From Bacteroidota bacterium (GTDB taxonomy: Bacteria > Bacteroidota > Bacteroidia > Chitinophagales > Chitinophagaceae), in assembly GCA_005788265.1 (NCBI GenBank), contig SXYR01000169.1, positions 1 to 44,344 on the forward strand: a DNA stretch of 44,344 nucleotides, written 5' to 3'. The notes below the pieces were generated by a model. It was given only the letters and a program-made list of their open reading frames with translations, was not told where the DNA came from and made no database searches. Position numbers and translations under genes: made by a program. Each line of letters begins with the position of its first letter. The stretch's first letter is position 1. Below are positions 28,313 through 37,042 of the stretch, piece by piece.

Positions 28313-29391
28313 TACCTATACAATTCCTTGTGATCGATGTATGGTTCGGATTGGAGAAACTATTGCTGATAGGAGGAATCATCTCATTCTCTTTGGTGGT
28401 AGCTATGTACACAACTTTCGCAGAGAGAAAAATTGCAGGATTTATGCAAGATCGCAGGGGACCCAACCGCGCAGGTCCATTTGGTATTTTACAGCCGCTT
28501 GCAGATGGATTGAAACTTTTTTTCAAGGAAGAAATCATTCCGCTCACTTCCAATAAAAGCTTATTTGTCTTGGGACCCGCATTGGCGATGTTGACTGCCA
28601 TGCTAACAAGTGCTGTCATTCCATGGGGCAGTCAAATTGAAATAGCGGGCAGAACCGTGAGCTTGCAGGTTGCCGATGTGAACATTGGTATTTTATATGT
28701 ATTTGGAGTAGTAAGCTTGGGTGTCTACGGCATCATGATCGGTGGCTGGTCATCCAACAATAAATTCTCATTGCTGGCTGCTGTAAGAGGTGCTTCCCAG
28801 ATCATATCTTATGAATTGGCAATGGGACTCTCGCTCATCTCACTGTTGATGATGACTGGTTCATTGAGTTTGAAGACCATTGTTGAGCAGCAGATGCAAG
28901 GTGGATGGGGAGGATTCCTGGGTTGGAATATTCTCTATCAACCACTTGCCTTTTTGATTTTCTTGATTTGTGTTTTTGCAGAATGCAACAGAACACCTTT
29001 TGATTTACCAGAAGCTGAAAATGAATTGAATTTCGGTTACCATCAAGAGTATTCTTCTATGAAGCTTGGGCTGTATCTCTTCTCTGAGTATGTCAACATG
29101 TTCATATCAAGTGCTGTTGTATCAACCCTCTTCTTTGGGGGATACGATATACCATTTGTCAATGAATCAGAACTCGCAAGTAGCATTGGTGTCAACCTGG
29201 TTGCGCTACTCGGATTCCTGACATTTTTTGCAAAAATTGCTTTCTTTCTCTTTTTATTCATTTGGGTTAGATGGACCATTCCGAGATTCAGGTACGATCA
29301 ACTCATGGACCTTGGATGGAAAAAATTAATTCCACTGGCATTGGCAAACTTATTGATAACGGCAGTTGTGATATTGACGTTGAATAAATAA
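28309..29391 (+). CDS. nuoH: NADH-quinone oxidoreductase subunit H
   Basis: ERKIAGFMQDRRGPNRAGPFGILQPLADGLKLFFKE; 4-nt overlap with nuoG. Confidence 0.97.
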   Translation: MIPIQFLVIDVWFGLEKLLLIGGIISFSLVVAMYTTFAERKIAGFMQDRRGPNRAGPFGILQPLADGLKLFFKEEIIPLTSNKSLFVLGPALAMLTAMLTSAVIPWGSQIEIAGRTVSLQVADVNIGILYVFGVVSLGVYGIMIGGWSSNNKFSLLAAVRGASQIISYELAMGLSLISLLMMTGSLSLKTIVEQQMQGGWGGFLGWNILYQPLAFLIFLICVFAECNRTPFDLPEAENELNFGYHQEYSSMKLGLYLFSEYVNMFISSAVVSTLFFGGYDIPFVNESELASSIGVNLVALLGFLTFFAKIAFFLFLFIWVRWTIPRFRYDQLMDLGWKKLIPLALANLLITAVVILTLNK

Positions 29392-29395
29392 TCAT

Positions 29396-29950
29396 ATGGC
29401 ACAATTAACTAATAGAGCAAAAATATTGGCGCAAAAGCCTCTTACCTTTTGGGAAAGCTTGTACCTGCCTGCTATTTTTAAAGGGATGGCCATCACATTC
29501 GGCCATATGTTTAAAAAGAAGCCCACCATCAATTACCCTGAACAAAAAAGACCTTTCAGTTCGGTATTCAGAGGACTCCATGTTTTGAACCGGGATGAGG
29601 CGGGAAGGGAAAATTGTACTGCATGTGGACTTTGTGCCGTTGCTTGTCCAGCAGAGGCCATCACCATGGAAGCAGCCGAGCGTCAGCCAGGCGAAGAGAA
29701 TTTGTACCGGGAAGAAAAATACGCTGCAAAATATGAGATCAACATGTTGCGCTGCATTTTCTGTGGATTGTGTGAAGAGGCTTGTCCCAAGGATGCCATC
29801 TATCTCTCTGAAACATTTGCTCCTTCTGATTTTACCAGAAAGGGATTCATATATGGCAAAGAGAATTTGCTCATTCCGCATCCTGTTATGGAAAAAGAGA
29901 AATTTGAAATGGCAAGAGGACAAAGGGAACAACAAATCAAAAACAAATAG
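29396..29950 (+). CDS. nuoI: NADH-quinone oxidoreductase subunit I
   Basis: Two 4Fe-4S motifs CTACGLCAVACP and CIFCGLCEEACP. Confidence 0.97.
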   Translation: MAQLTNRAKILAQKPLTFWESLYLPAIFKGMAITFGHMFKKKPTINYPEQKRPFSSVFRGLHVLNRDEAGRENCTACGLCAVACPAEAITMEAAERQPGEENLYREEKYAAKYEINMLRCIFCGLCEEACPKDAIYLSETFAPSDFTRKGFIYGKENLLIPHPVMEKEKFEMARGQREQQIKNK

Positions 29951-29953
29951 CAC

Positions 29954-30478
29954 ATGCCAATTACCGAAATTTTATTTTGGGCGCTATCAGCTGCTGCAAT
30001 TCTTGCAGCATTGTTGGTGATATTCAGCAAAAATCCCGTTCACAGTGTGTTGTGGCTGATTGTGGTATTTTTTGCAATCTCTGGGCATTACGTTTTACTC
30101 AATGCGCAATTCCTTGCCATTGTGAACATGATCGTATATGCCGGTGCCATCATGGTATTGTTTTTGTTTGTGATCATGTTGATGAACATGAACGCAGAAC
30201 AAGAGCCCAATAAGAGCAAGTGGATGAAACTAGCAGGTATTATTTCTGGCGGAAGTTTGATGTTGATATTGGTGGCTTCTCTCAAAAATAGCACAGCTAT
30301 TGCTGGCGGTCAGGATGCAGGCATTGGTTTGATTCAACAATTAGGACGTACACTCTTCAGTGATTACGTAGTGCCATTTGAAATCAGCAGTATCTTGTTT
30401 TTAAGTGCCATGGTCGGGGCAATTATATTGGGGAAAAAAGAGAAAAATATGAACGAAACTAATTTTTCAAAATTTTAA
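29954..30478 (+). CDS. nuoJ: NADH-quinone oxidoreductase subunit J
   Basis: [14 protein letters not shown]...[23 protein letters not shown]. Confidence 0.95.
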   Translation: MPITEILFWALSAAAILAALLVIFSKNPVHSVLWLIVVFFAISGHYVLLNAQFLAIVNMIVYAGAIMVLFLFVIMLMNMNAEQEPNKSKWMKLAGIISGGSLMLILVASLKNSTAIAGGQDAGIGLIQQLGRTLFSDYVVPFEISSILFLSAMVGAIILGKKEKNMNETNFSKF

Positions 30479-30480
30479 AA

Positions 30481-30816
30481 ATGCCTATCAACTATTACAT
30501 ATTTCTCTCTGTATGCCTCTTTTGCATAGGCATTATTGGAGTACTTACGCGCAGAAATGCGATTGTTATATTTATGTGCATTGAATTGATGTTGAATGCT
30601 GTTAATTTATTGCTTGTTGCTTTTTCGCGCATGCACCACGCTGCAGCTCAGGCCTTGGACAGCTCATCTTTAGCAGGTACAGAGGCTCAAATATTCGTAT
30701 TCTTCATCATGGTGGTTGCTGCAGCAGAAGTAACAGTTGGATTGGCAATCATTGTGATGCTCTACAGAAATATTCATTCAGTGGATATCAATTTTCTAAA
30801 TCGATTGAAGCACTGA
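30481..30816 (+). CDS. nuoK: NADH-quinone oxidoreductase subunit K
   Basis: [45 protein letters not shown]. Confidence 0.96.
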   Translation: MPINYYIFLSVCLFCIGIIGVLTRRNAIVIFMCIELMLNAVNLLLVAFSRMHHAAAQALDSSSLAGTEAQIFVFFIMVVAAAEVTVGLAIIVMLYRNIHSVDINFLNRLKH

Positions 30817-30832
30817 AATAAAATTTGAATCA

Positions 30833-32740
30833 ATGAATGGGATGATAAAATTTGGTTACCTGATTCCAATGCTGCCGCTGGTTGGTTTTCTGATCAATGG
30901 ACTTGGAAGAAATTTTCTTTCCAAGAAAATGGTTGGTTTGATTGGATCAGGAGTGATGGTCTTTTCTTTTGCCATCAGCCTTTTTGTATTCAATCAAGTA
31001 TCAGCTGAGGGTTTCAATACGGAGATCTTATTTTTGTTTGATTTTATAAAAACAGCTGGACTTGATATCCCATTTGCACTGCAATTTGATCAGCTCAGCA
31101 CACTCTTTTTGCTTGTAATCACCGGAATTGGGTCTCTTATACATATATACTCCACGGCATACATGCATGAGGAGTCAAGTACACATTATGCGAGGTATTT
31201 CGCTTATTTGAACCTCTTTGTGTTTTTCATGTTGATCCTTGTGCTGGGTTCAAGTTATGTCACCATGTTTATTGGATGGGAAGGTGTTGGACTAAGTTCT
31301 TATCTGCTCATTGGATTCTGGTTCACCAACAACCATTACAACAATGCTGCTAAAAAAGCATTTGTTATGAATCGAATCGGTGATCTCGGATTTCTTTTGG
31401 CTATTTTCTGGATGCTGGCACAATTTGGTACCATCACGTACGCTGGCGTATTTGAAAAAGCAGGAACCGTTCCTGTGTCAGTTGTTACCGGTATAACGTT
31501 GTTGATGTTTATCGGCGCCATGGGAAAATCCGCCCAAATACCTCTTTATACCTGGTTGCCAGATGCCATGGCGGGGCCAACGCCTGTATCTGCTTTGATC
31601 CATGCTGCAACCATGGTTACAGCTGGAATATACATGATTGCCAGAAGCAATGTGCTTTTCTCGCTGGCTCCTGTTACGCAAAATGTTGTTGCAATGATTG
31701 GTGTTGCTACAGCACTTCTCGCGGCAACCATAGCGCTCAGACAAAATGATATCAAAAAAGTATTGGCCTATTCTACCGTCAGTCAGTTGGGATTGATGTT
31801 TTTGGCATTAGGGGTAGGTGCCTATACAGCTGGTGTTTTTCATGTGATGACGCATGCATTCTTCAAAGCATTGTTGTTTCTTGGTGCAGGAAGTGTGATT
31901 CATGCCATGCACCATGAACAGGATATATATAAAATGGGTGGATTGAGAAAGAAACTCCCTGTCACGCATCTAACTTTTTTAATAGGATGTCTGGCCATTG
32001 CAGGTATTCCCCCATTTGCAGGCTTCTTTTCAAAGGATGAAATTTTGACTGCTGCTCTTGAGAAGAATATCGTTTTTTATGTCCTAGGCGTACTTACCTC
32101 ACTGATGACAGCATTCTACATGTTTAGAATGTACTTTCTTGCTTTCCATGGAAGTTTCAGGGGTACGGATGAACAATACCACCATGTACACGAGTCGCCT
32201 GTTGCTATGACGATGCCACTCGTAATCCTGGCATTGCTTTCAATTGTGGGCGGCTGGATTGGTATTCCTGCTGTATTTGCAGAGAACGCACATCGTTTGT
32301 CAAATTTTCTTTCTCCTGTATATGCTACCACCCACGTGCAAAATGAAATGCATGTATCTCATACAACTGAACTTGCATTGATGGGATCAGTAGTTTTGTT
32401 GATACTGATTTCGATATTTTCAGCCAAGCAGTTCTTCGCAAAAGCAGATATCGCAGAGGAGCGTTCATCTGCATTTGGAAAACTTCTGGAAAACAAATGG
32501 TACATCGATGAGTTGTATGATTTCATCATCGTTCAACCCATCAATCAGATTTCTTCGTTTTTTGCAAGAATCATCGATATCAAGATAATTGACGGAATGG
32601 TAAATGGAGTGGGTAAGTTGATTCATTTCAGTGCAAGACAGATAAGATTGATACAAAGTGGACAGGTTGGCTCTTATGTATTGATCATGGTTGTTTCCAT
32701 CATCCTATTTTTCATCTTCCAGATGTTCTGGAAAATTTAA
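30833..32740 (+). CDS. nuoL: NADH-quinone oxidoreductase subunit L
   Basis: GWEGVGLSSYLLIGFW; TWLPDAMAGPTPVSALIHAATMVTAGIY; HAFFKALLFLGAGSVIHAM. Confidence 0.97.
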   Translation: MNGMIKFGYLIPMLPLVGFLINGLGRNFLSKKMVGLIGSGVMVFSFAISLFVFNQVSAEGFNTEILFLFDFIKTAGLDIPFALQFDQLSTLFLLVITGIGSLIHIYSTAYMHEESSTHYARYFAYLNLFVFFMLILVLGSSYVTMFIGWEGVGLSSYLLIGFWFTNNHYNNAAKKAFVMNRIGDLGFLLAIFWMLAQFGTITYAGVFEKAGTVPVSVVTGITLLMFIGAMGKSAQIPLYTWLPDAMAGPTPVSALIHAATMVTAGIYMIARSNVLFSLAPVTQNVVAMIGVATALLAATIALRQNDIKKVLAYSTVSQLGLMFLALGVGAYTAGVFHVMTHAFFKALLFLGAGSVIHAMHHEQDIYKMGGLRKKLPVTHLTFLIGCLAIAGIPPFAGFFSKDEILTAALEKNIVFYVLGVLTSLMTAFYMFRMYFLAFHGSFRGTDEQYHHVHESPVAMTMPLVILALLSIVGGWIGIPAVFAENAHRLSNFLSPVYATTHVQNEMHVSHTTELALMGSVVLLILISIFSAKQFFAKADIAEERSSAFGKLLENKWYIDELYDFIIVQPINQISSFFARIIDIKIIDGMVNGVGKLIHFSARQIRLIQSGQVGSYVLIMVVSIILFFIFQMFWKI

Positions 32741-32755
32741 ATCATTGAATTAACT

Positions 32756-34222
32756 ATGTTCGCTGCCATTGATAATTTTCCCGCACTGCTGATTTGGATT
32801 CCCCTTTTGGGTGGATTGCTCAGCTTCTTTGTGAAAGACGCCAAGCAGGCAAAATCAAGTGCCATCGTTTTTGCAGCTTCTTCATTATTGGTTCTGTTGG
32901 TAAGCATGAATTATGCAGGTAAAGAAAACCTTCAGGTGAACCAGGTTAGCTATGAATGGCTCTCCGCGATTGGAAGCAATTTTGGATTGATACTCGATGG
33001 ACTCACAAGGTCCATGTCATTGTTGACTGCCATCGTTTTTCTGTTGGTATTTCTCCTTGTTCCTTCTGATCAATACAAAGCTGCCCATAAATTCTACGGA
33101 CTGATGCTGCTTGCCCAATGCGGATTGGTTGGAGTCTTCTTGGCAACTGATGCATTGGTGTTTTACCTTTTTTGGGAACTCGCATTGATTCCAGTGTATT
33201 TTCTCGCGTCCATTTGGGGAGGTGAGAAACGGATCAAGGCAACGTTTAAATTTTTCATTTATACTTTTATTGGATCTGTATTGATGCTGGTTGCTATCCT
33301 TTACATGTACAATAAAACAAATGCAACATCATTTGGGCTATCGGCATTCTTCAACCTTAATAACACAGCCTCAGAGCAATACTGGTTGTTTGGAGCATTC
33401 TTCATTGCTTTCGCTATTAAAATGCCTCTTTTCCCATTGCATACCTGGCAGCCCGAGGCATATGAGCAATCACCGGCTCCTGTTACCATGGTGCTCAGCA
33501 GTGTAATGGTTAAAATGGGATTGTTTGGACTTTTGCGCTGGATCATGCCCTTGTTTCCACTTGCAGTGAAAGAATTCAATACTTCAATTTTGGTGCTCAT
33601 TGCATTTGGAATTGTATATGCTTCTTTGGTAGCTATCTACCAAGACAACATCAAAAGATTGATCGCCTATTCTTCCATTGCACATATTGGACTCATGGCG
33701 ATGGGAATTCTTACGCTGAAAGAGGTAGCTGTATCAGGAGCCCTGATCCAAATGTTCAACCACGGTATCAATATACTTGCCCTTTGGATGATTGCGTTTA
33801 TCATAGAACGACAAACTGGTATCAGTTCTATTTCAAAATTGGGTGGACTTGCAAAAAAGGCACCTGTATTATCGATATTCATGGTAATTGCTGTTCTCGC
33901 AAATGTCGCCTTGCCGCTTACCAATTCATTTGTTGGTGAATTCATGATATTCAATGGCATTTATCAGTCCAATAAGTTGTTAGCAGCATTTGCCGGATTG
34001 AGTATCATATTCAGTGCAGTATACTCGCTCAACATGATTAAAAATGTTTTTTACGGTACAGAGAGCCAAGCTGCATCAGTTGTGAAAGATATCAGAGGGG
34101 TAGAAATTTTAATATTTATCATACTTACTGTTCTTATATTGATTGTTGGTATATATCCTCAACCTTTCTTTCAAATGTTTTCGGATGCGTTGGGGCTGAT
34201 ACTTACAAAATATAATTCATAA
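32756..34222 (+). CDS. nuoM: NADH-quinone oxidoreductase subunit M
   Basis: FYLFWELALIPVYFLASIWGG; KMPLFPLHTWQPEAYEQSPAPVTMVLSSVMVKMG. Confidence 0.96.
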   Translation: MFAAIDNFPALLIWIPLLGGLLSFFVKDAKQAKSSAIVFAASSLLVLLVSMNYAGKENLQVNQVSYEWLSAIGSNFGLILDGLTRSMSLLTAIVFLLVFLLVPSDQYKAAHKFYGLMLLAQCGLVGVFLATDALVFYLFWELALIPVYFLASIWGGEKRIKATFKFFIYTFIGSVLMLVAILYMYNKTNATSFGLSAFFNLNNTASEQYWLFGAFFIAFAIKMPLFPLHTWQPEAYEQSPAPVTMVLSSVMVKMGLFGLLRWIMPLFPLAVKEFNTSILVLIAFGIVYASLVAIYQDNIKRLIAYSSIAHIGLMAMGILTLKEVAVSGALIQMFNHGINILALWMIAFIIERQTGISSISKLGGLAKKAPVLSIFMVIAVLANVALPLTNSFVGEFMIFNGIYQSNKLLAAFAGLSIIFSAVYSLNMIKNVFYGTESQAASVVKDIRGVEILIFIILTVLILIVGIYPQPFFQMFSDALGLILTKYNS

Positions 34223-34237
34223 ACTGACTATACCATT

Positions 34238-35611
34238 ATGAATGCGATAATAATTTCAGCTGTTTGGGGAGTTCTGATGATGTATGCGGGGTTCTTTTTA
34301 CAATCCAAGCGAAGCATCCATCTCTTTGCCATTGTGGGTATTTGTTTGATGATTGCTTGTACAGCTTATGAATTTCTCAATGGACTTCCATTGTTTGCAA
34401 TTGACACAAAAGGGCTGCTTCAGTATTCGAATTATGCATTGGTGTTTTTGATGATTGTTTTGATCAGCACTTTGTTGTATTTTATTTTATCTGGCAGTGA
34501 GATTGATGCAACAGGCAAATCAACCACAGACTTGTATGCACTGGTGTTTTTCATCCTAACAGGAATTGCAGTAGTAGCAGGGTTTAGATCACTGTTGATG
34601 TTGTTTTTGGGCATCGAAATAGTTTCCATACCATTGTATGTATTGGCAGGAAGCGATAAATCCAATCTAAAAAGCAATGAAGCTGCACTCAAATATTTTT
34701 TGATGGGTTCTTTTTCAAGCGGATTGATGCTCATGGGAATCGCACTGATTTACGGTGATGTGGGTTCATTTTATTTGGATGCCATCAGGGCTGGATTTGG
34801 AATGTTAACCCCCATGAAGGGAGCAGGCTTGCTGCTCATCCTTGCTTCTATGTCTTTCAAAGTATCGGCTGCACCATTTCATTTCTGGACTCCAGATGTA
34901 TACGATGGTTCGCCCACCGTTTTTACCTCTTTCATGTCGACCATCGTGAAGTCGGTTGCATTCTATGCTTTTCTCACGCTTTTCGATCATGCTTTTGGCA
35001 AGCTACATGAGCATTGGAAATTGTTGGTTGCCATCATCGCTCTCGCAACATTGTTGATTGGTAACATAACCGCAGTTTTTCAACAAAGTGTAAAAAGAAT
35101 GCTGGCGTATTCTTCCATTGCCCAGGCTGGTTTTATGATGTTGTCAGTTTTTGCGATCAATACATTTGCAAAACAGGGTTTATTGTTGTATTTCGCAGCG
35201 TATAGTTTTGCGACAGTTGGTGTTTTTGCCGTGTTGTCTAAAATGAAAGATCATTCCATTGATTCATTCAATGGGTTATCCAAATCAAATCCCTTCATCG
35301 CCCTGTCCGTACTTATATCACTTCTTTCATTGGCGGGAATTCCTCTGACAGCCGGATTTTTTGCAAAATATTATATGCTGCTCGCAGTCATCAGAGAAGG
35401 CGGAATGGTATGGTTGGTTGTTACAGCAGTCATTTGTGCAGCAGTCAGCGTGTACTATTATTTCAGGGTTATTCAGGCCATGTATTTCAAGGATTCAGCT
35501 GAGGCTGATGGAACAGAATTTTCTCCCTATTTCAAGTGGGCGATGGTGTTGAATGCTATTTTAATTATTGTTTTGGGCATTCATCCTGACCTGATTTTGA
35601 ACCTGATTTAG
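34238..35611 (+). CDS. nuoN: NADH-quinone oxidoreductase subunit N
   Basis: SFKVSAAPFHFWTPDVYDGSPT; KRMLAYSSIAQAGFMML. Confidence 0.96.
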   Translation: MNAIIISAVWGVLMMYAGFFLQSKRSIHLFAIVGICLMIACTAYEFLNGLPLFAIDTKGLLQYSNYALVFLMIVLISTLLYFILSGSEIDATGKSTTDLYALVFFILTGIAVVAGFRSLLMLFLGIEIVSIPLYVLAGSDKSNLKSNEAALKYFLMGSFSSGLMLMGIALIYGDVGSFYLDAIRAGFGMLTPMKGAGLLLILASMSFKVSAAPFHFWTPDVYDGSPTVFTSFMSTIVKSVAFYAFLTLFDHAFGKLHEHWKLLVAIIALATLLIGNITAVFQQSVKRMLAYSSIAQAGFMMLSVFAINTFAKQGLLLYFAAYSFATVGVFAVLSKMKDHSIDSFNGLSKSNPFIALSVLISLLSLAGIPLTAGFFAKYYMLLAVIREGGMVWLVVTAVICAAVSVYYYFRVIQAMYFKDSAEADGTEFSPYFKWAMVLNAILIIVLGIHPDLILNLI

Positions 35612-35695
35612 GTGAAAAGCTGTTTTTTATCATGCTTTGAGTTCCGTTCATCAATCTTTTTCATCACCTTTTCCGTCTTTCACTAATTTTACACA

Positions 35696-36982
35696 ATGAA
35701 ATTAGCGGATAATCTTGCCCTTGCCTGGAGAACAGTCAGAGCCAATAAACTTCGCACAGGAATTACTGTTGCGATTATTGCCTTTGGAATCATGGCACTT
35801 GTCGGAATCATTACTGCCATACAGGCAATGAACAACAGTTTGCGTGACAGCTTTTCGACGATGGGAGCCAATGCATTCAGCATTCGATTCAGGGAGAGAA
35901 GGATGATGATGGGAGGGGGAGACCGCAGTGCGGATGTAACACAGTCAAAAGTGGGGTCGCAAAGAAAAGTCAAAAAATCAAGTACCGGACAAATCATTAC
36001 CTATCAACAAGCCCAACAATTCAAGCAGGGTTATGAATTTCCTTCTTCCGTTAGTATAGGCATCAACGGACCCCGGAGCCAAGTAGTGACCTATGAAAAT
36101 AAAAAAACCAACCCCACTGTTTCCCTGAATGGAGGTGATGACAATTATCTGAAATTGAACGGGTATGAGATTGCGTACGGAAGAAATTTCAATCGGAATG
36201 AAATTGAAAGCGGGACGGATATTTGCATCGTAGGCAAGGATGTAGCATTTAAACTTTTTGGTTCCCGAATCGACAGGGCCTTGGACAAAGTAATACGTGT
36301 GGGATCAAACAAATACAGGGTCATAGGGGTAACAAAAGAGAAAGGAGCCAGTGCTTTCTTGCAAGCCGACAACGTGATTTTTGCTACCTATACAAACGTA
36401 AAGCAACGGTATGCAAATAAAAATCAATCTTATCAGCTGGCAGTAATGGTGGATGATATAAATCGCTTGCAACCTGCGATCGGTGAGGCGGAGGGTTATT
36501 TTAGAAATGTAAGGGGACTGACAACAATAGAAGACAATAATTTTTATATAGACAAAAGTGACAGCATCGCCGAAACATTTATCAAACTTCTTGGTACCAT
36601 TTCTGCAGCTGCGGGCGCTATTGGATTCATTACCCTCATTGGTGCAGCGATTGGATTGATGAATATTATGCTGGTTGCAGTTACAGAGCGAACCAAAGAA
36701 GTTGGTTTGGTCAAGGCCTTGGGTGGAAAACGCAATTCAATACGCGCACAGTTTTTGTTTGAATCAACCCTCATCAGTTTGATGGGTGCAACAATTGGCA
36801 TCTTATTGGGAGTTATCATCGGAAATCTGGTTGGAAGTTTAATGAATACTCCTTTCTTTATTCCCTGGGGTATCATTGGCATTGGCATCCTGATATGTTC
36901 TGCAGTGGGATTGATTGCCGGCATCTATCCAGCAATGAAGGCTTCTCGTTTAGACCCTATAGTTGCGTTGCGGTATGAGTAG
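35696..36982 (+). CDS. ABC transporter permease (MacB/FtsX-type)
   Basis: N-term [25 protein letters not shown]-term FtsX domain [32 protein letters not shown]. Confidence 0.92.
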   Translation: MKLADNLALAWRTVRANKLRTGITVAIIAFGIMALVGIITAIQAMNNSLRDSFSTMGANAFSIRFRERRMMMGGGDRSADVTQSKVGSQRKVKKSSTGQIITYQQAQQFKQGYEFPSSVSIGINGPRSQVVTYENKKTNPTVSLNGGDDNYLKLNGYEIAYGRNFNRNEIESGTDICIVGKDVAFKLFGSRIDRALDKVIRVGSNKYRVIGVTKEKGASAFLQADNVIFATYTNVKQRYANKNQSYQLAVMVDDINRLQPAIGEAEGYFRNVRGLTTIEDNNFYIDKSDSIAETFIKLLGTISAAAGAIGFITLIGAAIGLMNIMLVAVTERTKEVGLVKALGGKRNSIRAQFLFESTLISLMGATIGILLGVIIGNLVGSLMNTPFFIPWGIIGIGILICSAVGLIAGIYPAMKASRLDPIVALRYE

Positions 36983-36990
36983 AAATAAGC

Positions 36991-37032
36991 GTTAACAGTT
37001 GACAGTTAGCTGTTAACCGTCAACTGTCAACT
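36991..37032. repeat. Six-copy degenerate 7-bp tandem repeat (GTYRRCN)
   Basis: GTTAACA|GTTGACA|GTTAGCT|GTTAACC|GTCAACT|GTCAACT; also folds as CAGTTGACAGTT (36996-37007)/AACTGTCAACTG (37022-37033); lies between convergent genes. Confidence 0.85.
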
Positions 37033-37042
37033 GCATACTTAT

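Noticed and set aside
22523-35611. Whether the nuo cluster has inserted or novel genes
   Set aside because: All 14 genes nuoA-N are present in standard order with tiny gaps; nothing extra found.
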